Positions 5,912-12,336 of a stretch of 12,691 bases of DNA are shown here, one piece after another. A program made the translations under genes and the position numbers. The stretch is from JAHJFW01 sp964595075 (GTDB taxonomy: Bacteria > Patescibacteriota > Patescibacteriia > 2-12-FULL-60-25), in contig CAZQNT010000031.1 of assembly GCA_964595075.1 (NCBI GenBank), positions 1 through 12,691 of the forward strand, read 5' to 3'. Every line of letters starts with the position of its first letter. The first letter of the stretch is position 1. The notes beneath the pieces are model-generated. The model was given only the letters and a program-made list of their open reading frames with translations. It had not been told where the DNA came from and did not search any database.

Positions 5912-7483
5912 TCAATGATTCAACATCGGAAACAACACCACCGGTTCCGGTAGCTCCGCGCCCGGTTTCAGTCCTCCCCATGACATATTCGAGTCTACAT
6001 TTTGACCGAGTTGATTTAACATTCGCTGGGAGACATCCGGCATGAACGGAGCGAGCAGCAGTGAGATTATGCGGAGATACTCCAATATCGAATAAAGAAT
6101 CGCGCCTGTCGCCGTTGGATCCGTTTTTTGAAGTTTGAACGGTTGCGTATCTTCGATGAACTTGTTTGCGTGAAGCAGACCGTGGGCACCACCCACTCCG
6201 TTCCAGATCGCTTCTAGCGCAAGATCAAATCGGCACGCCTCCAAGTTAGATTCTACCGCGTTTCGTATCGTCCTAACTCCGTTCTCGTCCGCAAAAGTGT
6301 ATTTCGCCTCATGCGAAAAAGACGGTGGAACTTTTCCGTCAAAATATTTCCTGCTCATCGCGATTGTTCGCTGAAGGAGATTTCCCATAGTGTTTGCGAG
6401 ATCGTGAGTGTATCTTTCCGTGAGTCGTGTTTCTGAAAAATCGCCGTCTTCCCCGAACGGGATTTCGCGGAGCATAAAATATCGAACGGCATCGAATCCA
6501 TATTTTGGAACGAGCGCGCGCGGATCGATTGCGTTACCGAGTGACTTGGAGATTTTTTGACCATTGATCGTGAAAAATCCGTGAGCAAAAACTCTGGTAG
6601 GAAGTTTCGGATTTCCTTTCTCGTCCCGCAATAATGGATCATTTTTCGATGCGCTCATAATCATTGCAGGCCACAACGCGCAATGAAATTTCAAAATATC
6701 TTTGCCGATAAGATGAATATCCGCCGGCCACCACTCGGCGCACGTTTTATCGTCCTTCCCATATCCGGTAACAGTCAAATAGTTGATGAGCGCGTCGAAC
6801 CAAACGTAGATGCGTTGGTCGGGATCTTCAGGAACCGGAATTCCTGCCGACACCTGCTTCGCTTCGCGCGAGATTGAGAAATCGGAAAAATGTTCTGCTA
6901 TGTAATTCCTTATCTCGTTTCGTCGAGATTCCGGCTGCACGAATTGCGGGTTTGCGTCCAAATGTTTCAGTAACGCTTCACGATAAGCCGACGCTCGGAA
7001 GAAATAATTTTTTTCTTTTACAGAAGACAGTTCCGAATTCGGATGAAGCGGACACTTTCCTTCCACTATTTCCGTCTCCGTCTTAAATCCTTCGCAACCC
7101 AAGCAATACAATCCTTCGTAAATGCTTTCATAAATATCTCCGCTTTGCTTCACGGCATTCCAAAATCTAACTACCGCGGAGAGATGATCGGTTCCCGTGG
7201 TGCGCACGAAAGTATCAAACGCTATTCCAAGTTCTTCCCATGTTGTTTTCCAAGTATCTGACATTCGGTCGAGATATGCCATCAAATCAGTTTCACCGGA
7301 CTTCTCCATTGCCTGCACGTTTTTTTGGCTATTCTCGTCAACACCGACAGAAAACAAAGTGCGATCTCCTCGCGCCCTGTGATATCTCGCCAAAACATCG
7401 GCAGCAACCGTAGTATATGTCGAGCCGACATGCGGCTTATCGTTGACGTAATAGATTGGCGTTGTTACAAAAAACTTTTTCAT
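5912..7483 (-). CDS. metG: Methionyl-tRNA synthetase, short form
   Basis: Class I aminoacyl-tRNA synthetase that charges initiator and elongator tRNA-Met. From ATG 7483 it is 523 residues. It shows the catalytic signature PHVGSTYTTVAADVLARY (17-34; the HIGH box reads HVGS), a single zinc knuckle with Cys127, Cys130, Cys144 and His147 in the connective domain, the WFD motif (228-230), the KISKS loop (310-314) and a helical anticodon-binding domain. The one-zinc CxxC...CxxH pattern is the Thermus/MetG2-like type. There is no C-terminal EMAPII-like tRNA-binding domain; the protein ends just after LPEPVVLFPMLNH. An in-frame ATG at 7495 adds MTPI, but it lies inside a repeat remnant (GTCATTGCGAGGA), so the start beginning MKKFFVTTPIYY is preferred. 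Downstream is repeat copy A, 10 bp past the TGA stop. Confidence 0.97.
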   Translation of the reverse strand: MKKFFVTTPIYYVNDKPHVGSTYTTVAADVLARYHRARGDRTLFSVGVDENSQKNVQAMEKSGETDLMAYLDRMSDTWKTTWEELGIAFDTFVRTTGTDHLSAVVRFWNAVKQSGDIYESIYEGLYCLGCEGFKTETEIVEGKCPLHPNSELSSVKEKNYFFRASAYREALLKHLDANPQFVQPESRRNEIRNYIAEHFSDFSISREAKQVSAGIPVPEDPDQRIYVWFDALINYLTVTGYGKDDKTCAEWWPADIHLIGKDILKFHCALWPAMIMSASKNDPLLRDEKGNPKLPTRVFAHGFFTINGQKISKSLGNAIDPRALVPKYGFDAVRYFMLREIPFGEDGDFSETRLTERYTHDLANTMGNLLQRTIAMSRKYFDGKVPPSFSHEAKYTFADENGVRTIRNAVESNLEACRFDLALEAIWNGVGGAHGLLHANKFIEDTQPFKLQKTDPTATGAILYSILEYLRIISLLLAPFMPDVSQRMLNQLGQNVDSNMSWGGLKPGAELPEPVVLFPMLNH

Positions 7484-7490
7484 AATAGGT

Positions 7491-7510
7491 GTCATTGCGA
7501 GGATGCTTCT
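7491..7510. repeat. Single-arm remnant of the GTCATTGCGAGG element
   Basis: The 20 bases from 7491 match the left end of the 5177-5269 element at about 18 positions, but no complementary arm follows within the next 60 bp. It lies 7 bp upstream of the metG start codon and overlaps the alternative upstream ATG of metG. It is probably a decayed or truncated copy. Confidence 0.65.
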
Positions 7511-7556
7511 GTTGTATGTAGATCAATAATCCAATTTGTAATCCTTGCTTTTTTTT

Positions 7557-7637
7557 TCATCCCTGCGCAGGCAGGGATCCAGGAAATAAGGTTAATTATT
7601 CCTATTGTTTCTGGATTCCAGCCTCCGCTGGAATGAC
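7557..7637. repeat. 81-bp palindrome-ended element, divergent copy C
   Basis: Same plan as the 94-bp elements but shorter and divergent: a left palindrome ATCCCTGCGCAGGCAGGGAT (7559-7578), an AT-rich centre and a right palindrome ATTCCAGCCTCCGCTGGAAT (7615-7634) followed by GAC. The inner borders also read GGATCCAGG and CTGGATTCC. It overlaps the 3' end of rsmI: the rsmI stop codon (7602-7604) lies in its centre. The ATTCC-N-GGAAT format resembles the dRS3-type repeats described in Neisseria; no homology is claimed. Confidence 0.8.
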
Positions 7638-8315
7638 ATAAGAGTTGACTGGTCCGACAACGATCACGAACTCCCCTTTTTGCGATGTCTTCGTTAGTTG
7701 ATCAATCACGCCGGAGATTGTCCCGCGATAAAGTTGTTCGTGCATCTTGGTTAATTCCCTGCCGACAAAAACTTTCCTTTCGGCAGAAAGTCTCTTCCGA
7801 AGTTCTTCCAGCGTTTTTAGAATGCGATGAGTGGATTCGTAAAACACGGTTGGATTTTTGTCGCCGGAAATGTTATCGAAAAACGCGCTTCGATGTTTCT
7901 TTGTTGGAGGAAAACCCATAAAAGTAAACTGACTCATAGGAAACCCGCAAACAGAAACCGCTGCTGCGAGCGCAGACGGTCCCGGAATCGGAATTGTCTC
8001 CACTCCCTTTTCTGCGGCAAGCGCCACGAGTTTTCCTCCGGGATCGCTAAGTCCGGGAGTTCCTGCGTCGCTTGTATAAGCTGCGGATTTGCCATCGATA
8101 AGTTCGGATATCAAACGATCGAGCTTTTCAGATTCCGTGTGCTCGTGTAATGAACGCAGCGGCTTTTTTATCCCAAGCGCAGAAAGAAGTTTTCCGGTAA
8201 CGCGAGTGTCTTCGCAGAGCACGATGTCTACTTCACGCAAAACCTCCACGGCGCGTTGCGTGATGTCTTTCATGTTGCCTATTGGTGTTGCGACTACGTA
8301 GAGCTTGCCTTTCAT
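7602..8315 (-). CDS. rsmI: 16S rRNA (cytidine1402-2'-O)-methyltransferase RsmI
   Basis: SAM-dependent tetrapyrrole-methylase-fold enzyme that 2'-O-methylates C1402 of 16S rRNA in the ribosomal decoding centre. The 237-residue protein carries the family motifs VATPIGN (8-14), EDTR (35-38), TSDAGTPGLSDPG (81-93), PGPSALAAA (110-118), FYESTHR (157-163) and GRELTKMHE (185-193), and the catalytic domain ends with KGEFVIVVGP. It lacks the C-terminal extension of the roughly 286-residue E. coli enzyme. Its last 11 residues, VIPAEAGIQKQ, are encoded within repeat copy C (codons within 7605-7637), so the natural stop was probably replaced when the element inserted. ATG 8315 gives the canonical MKGKLYVVATPIGN start. 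No clear Shine-Dalgarno is seen. The gene is divergent from the lipoprotein gene across a 178-bp gap. Confidence 0.96.
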   Translation of the reverse strand: MKGKLYVVATPIGNMKDITQRAVEVLREVDIVLCEDTRVTGKLLSALGIKKPLRSLHEHTESEKLDRLISELIDGKSAAYTSDAGTPGLSDPGGKLVALAAEKGVETIPIPGPSALAAAVSVCGFPMSQFTFMGFPPTKKHRSAFFDNISGDKNPTVFYESTHRILKTLEELRKRLSAERKVFVGRELTKMHEQLYRGTISGVIDQLTKTSQKGEFVIVVGPVNSYVIPAEAGIQKQ

Positions 8316-8369
8316 TGGACGTAACTATGCCATATTAGTGTCATTCTCGTGAAGACTTGCCAAATAAGT

Positions 8370-8463
8370 GTCATTCCCCCGATGGCCATCGGGGGAATCC
8401 ATTCCCTCGAAATGTATGGAATAATATCTTCACGGTCTGGATCCCCGCCTCCGCGAGGATGAC
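8370..8463. repeat. 94-bp palindrome-ended element, copy B
   Basis: Inverted copy of the element at 5808-5901, the same length and differing at about six central positions, with both palindromic ends intact. It fills most of the divergent gap between rsmI and the lipoprotein gene, the only copy here that is not at a gene 3' end. Its right terminus (GGATGAC, to 8463) supplies most of the predicted -35 hexamer ATGACA of the lipoprotein promoter. Confidence 0.9.
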
Positions 8464-8487
8464 AATATGGAGGTCTGACGGTATCAT
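8459..8487 (+). promoter_or_regulatory. Predicted promoter of the putative lipoprotein gene
   Basis: ATGACA (8459-8464), a 17-nt spacer and TATCAT (8482-8487) give five of six matches to each sigma70 box. The expected start point, about 7 nt past the -10 box, falls at or next to the ATG (8494), so the message would be leaderless. A GGAGG at 8469-8473 would then be outside the transcript and is in any case about 20 nt from the ATG, too far for a ribosome binding site. The -35 box uses the end of repeat copy B. Confidence 0.55.
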
Positions 8488-8493
8488 ATCCAT

Positions 8494-9198
8494 ATGAACT
8501 ACAATTTCGTAGCATTGATTATCGGACTTTCTGCAACTATGTTAGTTGGATTAGGTTGTTCGAAAAAGCAAACGGACCAGAAAGTTTCCGATCAGCAACA
8601 GTCGCCACAGGCATGGCTTCCGCCGTCGCCGGCTCCGGAAAACGAAGATGCAAAAAATCTACGCGAACTGCGTGAAGCTGTTGGCGCGTTCGGCTCAGTT
8701 AAAAGCTTTCGTTCCAAATTAACGGTAACAAACGCAAACGGAACTACAAACGGCTCGATCGAGATCCAAAAACCCGACCGGTTCCATGGAACGATATCGG
8801 CGGAAGGCGGAAAAGAAATGGAAGTAATCGGAGTTGAAAAATCTCTATACGTAAAAATAGATGAAAAAACGTGGATTCCGATTCAATCACCGGAATTTTC
8901 CAAAACCGTGACAGGCGCTTTTCAGTCATCGGTATCGGGTAATACCGCTTTGACCGGCAATCTTTTTCCGGACGGAACCGTGGTTACAAAAAAACCCGGA
9001 GGCGGCGGCACATGCGACGAGTATTCCACGAGCATCGAACAAGACGGCGCCAAGACGGATCTGATTATTTGCGTATCAAAAGGACTACCACAATATATTG
9101 AAGCAACAAGCGCTATCGGTTCAATCCGTACGGAATACACGGATTACGATCAGGTTTTCACTATAGAACGACCAACCGTGCCCAAAGAATTCCGTTAG
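8494..9198 (+). CDS. Putative secreted lipoprotein, LolA/LppX-like fold possible
   Basis: Protein of 234 residues with an N-terminal export signal: a hydrophobic run (about 5-20) ending in GLGCSKK, where Cys22 fits a lipoprotein attachment site, although the lipobox is imperfect (Gly at -3). A Gln/Pro-rich linker follows (23-50). The rest (about 53-230) alternates beta-strand-like stretches, such as SFRSKLTVTNANGTTNGSIEI-type strands, with IQKPDRFHG, SLYVKIDEKTWIPI and a closing GLPQYIEATSAIGSIRTEY, the style of LolA/LppX-like lipid-carrier lipoproteins. That assignment is only by general resemblance. Cys174 and Cys193 are the only cysteines after the anchor and could form a disulfide outside the membrane. 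Its role is unknown. It is followed by a tandem repeat and then clpB. ATG 8494 is supported by the signal sequence and a promoter immediately upstream. Confidence 0.8.
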   Translation: MNYNFVALIIGLSATMLVGLGCSKKQTDQKVSDQQQSPQAWLPPSPAPENEDAKNLRELREAVGAFGSVKSFRSKLTVTNANGTTNGSIEIQKPDRFHGTISAEGGKEMEVIGVEKSLYVKIDEKTWIPIQSPEFSKTVTGAFQSSVSGNTALTGNLFPDGTVVTKKPGGGGTCDEYSTSIEQDGAKTDLIICVSKGLPQYIEATSAIGSIRTEYTDYDQVFTIERPTVPKEFR

Positions 9199-9208
9199 TC
9201 GGTGGCAG

Positions 9209-9274
9209 GCCATGGAGAAGGGCGGGACAAGCCATGGAGAAGGGCGGGACAAGCCATGGAGAAGGGCGGGACAA
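9209..9274. repeat. Three perfect tandem copies of a 22-bp unit
   Basis: Units at 9209-9230, 9231-9252 and 9253-9274 are identical (GCCATGGAGAAG followed by GGCGGGACAA). The last unit runs into GCCCGCCCC, forming a hairpin with stem GGGCGGG (9264-9270) and CCCGCCC (9276-9282) around a 5-nt loop. It starts 10 bp after the lipoprotein stop. No T-run follows on the plus strand, so a classical terminator is not supported, although the GC-rich hairpin could shield the mRNA 3' end. Confidence 0.85.
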
Positions 9275-9286
9275 GCCCGCCCCTAC

Positions 9287-9315
9287 TTGCAAAAAATAAT
9301 TTAGCAGTCTATATT
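9287..9315 (+). promoter_or_regulatory. Predicted clpB promoter
   Basis: TTGCAA (9287-9292), a 17-nt spacer and TATATT (9310-9315) are a fair sigma70-type match (four of six and five of six). The -10 box falls within the spacer of the CIRCE operator. Initiation near 9322 would leave only about 8 nt before ATG 9330. If transcription instead starts further upstream, TTGGAGA at 9314-9320 could act as a Shine-Dalgarno with normal spacing; the sequence alone does not decide. Confidence 0.5.
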
Positions 9316-9327
9316 GGAGACTGCTAA
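9301..9327 (+). promoter_or_regulatory. CIRCE operator (HrcA binding site) at clpB
   Basis: TTAGCAGTC, 9 nt, GACTGCTAA. This differs from the CIRCE consensus TTAGCACTC-N9-GAGTGCTAA by one base per arm, changed symmetrically so the palindrome is perfect. With flanking bases the inverted repeat extends to 12 bp per arm (9299-9310 and 9318-9329) around 7 nt. It ends directly before the clpB ATG. CIRCE is the operator of the heat-shock repressor HrcA, so heat induction of clpB is inferred; hrcA itself is not in the window. Confidence 0.9.
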
Positions 9328-9329
9328 AT

Positions 9330-11966
9330 ATGATGCAAAAAAATTTTACCACCAAATCGCAGGAAGCCCTTCAATTAGCCCACCAGCTAGCTACGGCAAA
9401 CGGTCAACAAGCGCTTGAGCCCATGCATGTTTTGGCGGCTCTTCTTGAACAGGAAGACGGGGTCGTGATTTCCATTCTGAAAAAACTCCAGACGGACATG
9501 GTTCTGTTGAAATCGTCGGTTGACGCTATTTTATTGAAACTTCCAAAGTCATCCACGTCATCCGGAAGCATAGCGCAGATTTTTCTTTCTCAAGAAACCG
9601 TTCGCGTATTATCCGGCGCGGAAAAAGCAGCCGCATTTTTCAAAGACGCATACATATCGACCGAGCACATTCTTCTTGCATTGGCTGACGGAAATGACGA
9701 TGCCGCAGAATCCCTTCATCGCGCCGGAGTTACAACGGACTCGATTTTGAAAGCATTGAAAGACGTGAGGGGAAACGTAAAGATCGATACGCCCGATCCG
9801 GAAAGTCAGTACGAGGCGCTAAAAAAATACTCGCGCAATCTTACGGATCTGGCGCGACAGGAAAAGCTTGATCCGGTCATCGGTCGCGACGAAGAGATTC
9901 GACGCGTGATGCAAGTGCTCACTCGCAGAACGAAAAACAATCCGGTTTTGATAGGAGAAGCAGGAACCGGAAAAACCGCGATCATCGAAGGACTCGCACA
10001 GCGTATTATCGCGGGTGACGTTCCTGAAAGCTTGAAAGGAAAAGAAGTTGTCAGTCTTGATCTTGGCGCTTTGGTTTCGGGCACGAAGTTTAGAGGAGAT
10101 TTTGAAGAGCGGTTGAAAGCCGTGATTCGCGAAGTTGAAAAATCAAACGGCGGAATAATCATATTCATCGACGAATTGCACACGCTCGTCGGAGCCGGTG
10201 CCGCAGGCGAAGGCGGATCCATGGACGCGTCTAATTTGCTTAAACCCGCCTTGGCTCGCGGTGAGCTCCGTGCCGTTGGCGCAACGACCATCAAAGAATA
10301 TCAAAAATATATTGAGAAAGACGCGGCGCTTGAACGTAGATTCCAACCGGTTTTGGTAAAGGAACCGAGCGTGGACGATACTGTCGCGATCTTGCGAGGA
10401 ATCAAAGAGAAGTACGAGCTCCATCACGGTATACGCATCACGGACAGCGCGCTCGTTTCCGCCGCAACTCTATCCGACCGCTATATCGCCGATCGTTTTT
10501 TGCCTGACAAGGCGATAGATTTGGTTGACGAGGCGGCATCGGCGCTGCGAATGCAGATCGACTCCCTTCCGGAGGATTTGGACAGATTGAAACGAGAACA
10601 AACCAAACTTGAAATTGAAAAGCGCGCGCTTTCAAAAGAGGAAGACACGGAATCAAAAGCGCGTCTTTCGGATTTGGAAAAACATTTGGCGGAAGTAAGT
10701 GAAAAAACACATCGTCTTGAATTAACATGGTCTGCTGAAAAGGAATTGATAGATCAGATGAGAACGAAAAAAGGCGAGGTTGAAAAATTGAAGAGTCAGG
10801 CGGATATCGCGGAACGCGCGGGAGATTTTGAAAAAGTATCCGAAATCCGATACGGAACATTGCCTCAACGTGAAAACGAACTTAAAGACTTGGAAGCGAA
10901 GTTAAAACTCATGCAAGGCAAGCGCGGGCTTTTGAAGGACGCGATTACGGATGAAGAGATTGCCGCCGTCGTGATGCGCTGGACCGGGATTCCCGTGTCT
11001 CGGATTTTGGAGTCGGAAGCGCAAAAGCTTACCAAGTTGGAACAAGAACTTGGTAAGCGCGTTATCGGACAAAAAGAAGCCGTACACGCCGTTTCAAACG
11101 CTCTGCGCCGCTCGCGCGCCGGAATCTCCGAGGAAAAACGTCCGATAGGATCGTTCCTGTTTCTAGGACCTACCGGCGTAGGGAAAACCGAACTGGCAAA
11201 AGCGCTTGCAGAAACCTTGTTTGATAGCGAAGACGCCGTAGTGCGCGTCGACATGTCCGAATACTCGGAAAAACACGCGATAGCTCGTATGATCGGATCC
11301 CCTCCGGGATACGTGGGTTACGACGAAGGCGGACAGCTGACGGAAAAAATTCGCCGTCGACCGTATTCGGTTATTCTTCTTGACGAAATTGAAAAAGCCC
11401 ACCCGGAAGTGTTCAACACGCTGCTTCAAGTTCTAGACGATGGACGTTTGACGGACGGAAAAGGAAGGACCGTCTCATTTTTGAATACGGTCGTGATAAT
11501 GACGTCGAACATAGGGTCGGACATGATTTTGGATTGGGGAACCAAACAGGACGAGATAGGATTCAAAGACGGAAATGAAAAAGAAGATGACGAAAGCTCA
11601 ATACGCGACAGAGTAATGGGAATGTTAAAGGATCACTTTCGTCCGGAATTCTTAAATAGATTGGACGAGGTCGTAATGTTCCACTCTCTATCAAAATCGG
11701 ATCTCAGGAACATTGTCGATATACAACTTGGTATTGTCGCCGACCGTCTTCGCGCAAAACGAATCACGGTTTCGTTTACCGACAAATTGAAAAAACTTGT
11801 CGCCGAAAAGGGATACGACCCGTCTTATGGCGCTCGCCCTCTAAAACGCGCAATTCAGGAATTAGTGCTCGATCCCCTCTCGATAAAAATAATCGAAGGA
11901 AAATACGCCGACGGCGGGTCGGTTACGATAGACGCGCAAAAAGATAAAGTTGTAATTACTTCTTAA
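9330..11966 (+). CDS. clpB: ClpB-type AAA+ disaggregase with a ClpC-like IGF loop insertion
   Basis: Hexameric ATP-driven chaperone that threads aggregated proteins through its pore, normally with DnaK. The 878 residues comprise an N-domain (1-150); NBD1 with Walker A GEAGTGKT (209-216), Walker B IIIFIDE (276-282), pore loop KFRG (253-256, Phe replacing the usual Tyr) and Arg336/337; a full-length ClpB middle coiled coil (about 408-530); and NBD2 with Walker A GPTGVGKT (613-620), Walker B VILLDE (681-686), pore loop GYVGYDEGG (660-668), Arg777 and sensor-2 GARPLKR (834-840). Oddity: between SNIGS and FRPEF there are 39 residues rather than the 26-27 I recall for E. coli and Thermus ClpB, including IGF (743-745) and an acidic stretch, at the place where ClpA/ClpC bind ClpP. 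The long middle domain argues for ClpB over ClpC. ATG 9330 is followed at once by a second ATG. A CIRCE site abuts the start. Confidence 0.96.
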   Translation: MMQKNFTTKSQEALQLAHQLATANGQQALEPMHVLAALLEQEDGVVISILKKLQTDMVLLKSSVDAILLKLPKSSTSSGSIAQIFLSQETVRVLSGAEKAAAFFKDAYISTEHILLALADGNDDAAESLHRAGVTTDSILKALKDVRGNVKIDTPDPESQYEALKKYSRNLTDLARQEKLDPVIGRDEEIRRVMQVLTRRTKNNPVLIGEAGTGKTAIIEGLAQRIIAGDVPESLKGKEVVSLDLGALVSGTKFRGDFEERLKAVIREVEKSNGGIIIFIDELHTLVGAGAAGEGGSMDASNLLKPALARGELRAVGATTIKEYQKYIEKDAALERRFQPVLVKEPSVDDTVAILRGIKEKYELHHGIRITDSALVSAATLSDRYIADRFLPDKAIDLVDEAASALRMQIDSLPEDLDRLKREQTKLEIEKRALSKEEDTESKARLSDLEKHLAEVSEKTHRLELTWSAEKELIDQMRTKKGEVEKLKSQADIAERAGDFEKVSEIRYGTLPQRENELKDLEAKLKLMQGKRGLLKDAITDEEIAAVVMRWTGIPVSRILESEAQKLTKLEQELGKRVIGQKEAVHAVSNALRRSRAGISEEKRPIGSFLFLGPTGVGKTELAKALAETLFDSEDAVVRVDMSEYSEKHAIARMIGSPPGYVGYDEGGQLTEKIRRRPYSVILLDEIEKAHPEVFNTLLQVLDDGRLTDGKGRTVSFLNTVVIMTSNIGSDMILDWGTKQDEIGFKDGNEKEDDESSIRDRVMGMLKDHFRPEFLNRLDEVVMFHSLSKSDLRNIVDIQLGIVADRLRAKRITVSFTDKLKKLVAEKGYDPSYGARPLKRAIQELVLDPLSIKIIEGKYADGGSVTIDAQKDKVVITS

Positions 11967-12288
11967 TAGCTTTGAGTTCTTTTTGCACTGTTTTCCAAGT
12001 GGCAAGAAGACTCTTCTTCACCGCCGGTATTTCGGTTTTTGCAATTTCTTTCGTAGTCACATAATAAGCGACAACCGAATCGACTAGCTCTTTATAGCGC
12101 TTCTGCGTAAGCTCCTCGCCTTTTCGCAGTTCAACCAAAACTTTTTTCTGAAGCGCAGCTGTTCGGTGTTTAAGATCTTTAGCCAACGCTTTCCCCTTCT
12201 TTGAGTTAAGAAACGACGCCGAAGCAAGCCCTATTACCGCACCAACGATTAGACCGAGTCCCAAATGGGATTTTTGCTTATCTGGCAT
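11956..12288 (-). CDS. Small YtxH-like membrane protein
   Basis: Protein of 110 residues with a short polar N-terminus (MPDKQKSH), one glycine-rich hydrophobic segment (about 9-27, LGLGLIVGAVIGLASASF) and then a long Lys/Glu-rich helix likely to form a coiled coil on the cytoplasmic side. This is the general design of the YtxH family, small general-stress-associated proteins of unknown biochemical function; the resemblance is in layout and the G-x-x-x-G-rich helix followed by a SKKGK turn. It is convergent with clpB and the two coding 3' ends overlap by 11 bp (11956-11966), leaving no space for a separate terminator. A promoter with an extended -10 box lies upstream. It could be part of a stress response with clpB, but nothing in the sequence demonstrates that. 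Confidence 0.75.
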   Translation of the reverse strand: MPDKQKSHLGLGLIVGAVIGLASASFLNSKKGKALAKDLKHRTAALQKKVLVELRKGEELTQKRYKELVDSVVAYYVTTKEIAKTEIPAVKKSLLATWKTVQKELKAIKK

Positions 12289-12320
12289 ATTTATTATTCT
12301 TACAAAATTAATATAATGTA

Positions 12321-12329
12321 ATTATACCA
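12321..12329 (-). promoter_or_regulatory. Predicted extended -10 promoter of the YtxH-like gene
   Basis: On the minus strand TGGTATAAT (reverse complement of 12321-12329) is a perfect extended -10 element. No -35 match lies 17 nt upstream, where the first unit of the tandem array begins, but extended -10 promoters often do without one. The expected start is near 12314, giving a leader of about 26 nt rich in A and T, without a Shine-Dalgarno site. Confidence 0.55.
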
Positions 12330-12336
12330 CATTACG

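Noticed and set aside
7484..7495. Upstream ATG for metG
   Set aside because: It lies in a repeat remnant; the ATG at 7483 gives the conserved MetRS N-terminus.
7325..7636. Plus-strand reading frame ending FIPAQAGIQ...
   Set aside because: It runs antisense to metG and then through repeat copy C; the string is a known by-product of such palindromes.
8312..8515. Minus-strand reading frame containing CHPRGGGDPDRED
   Set aside because: It is the conceptual translation of repeat copy B; a similar string arises from copy A at 5765-5953. It lies in the divergent promoter region and has no protein-like features.
9806..10860. Long minus-strand reading frames opposite clpB
   Set aside because: They mirror the codon pattern of clpB, show no recognisable domain or start signal, and clpB is unmistakable on the plus strand.
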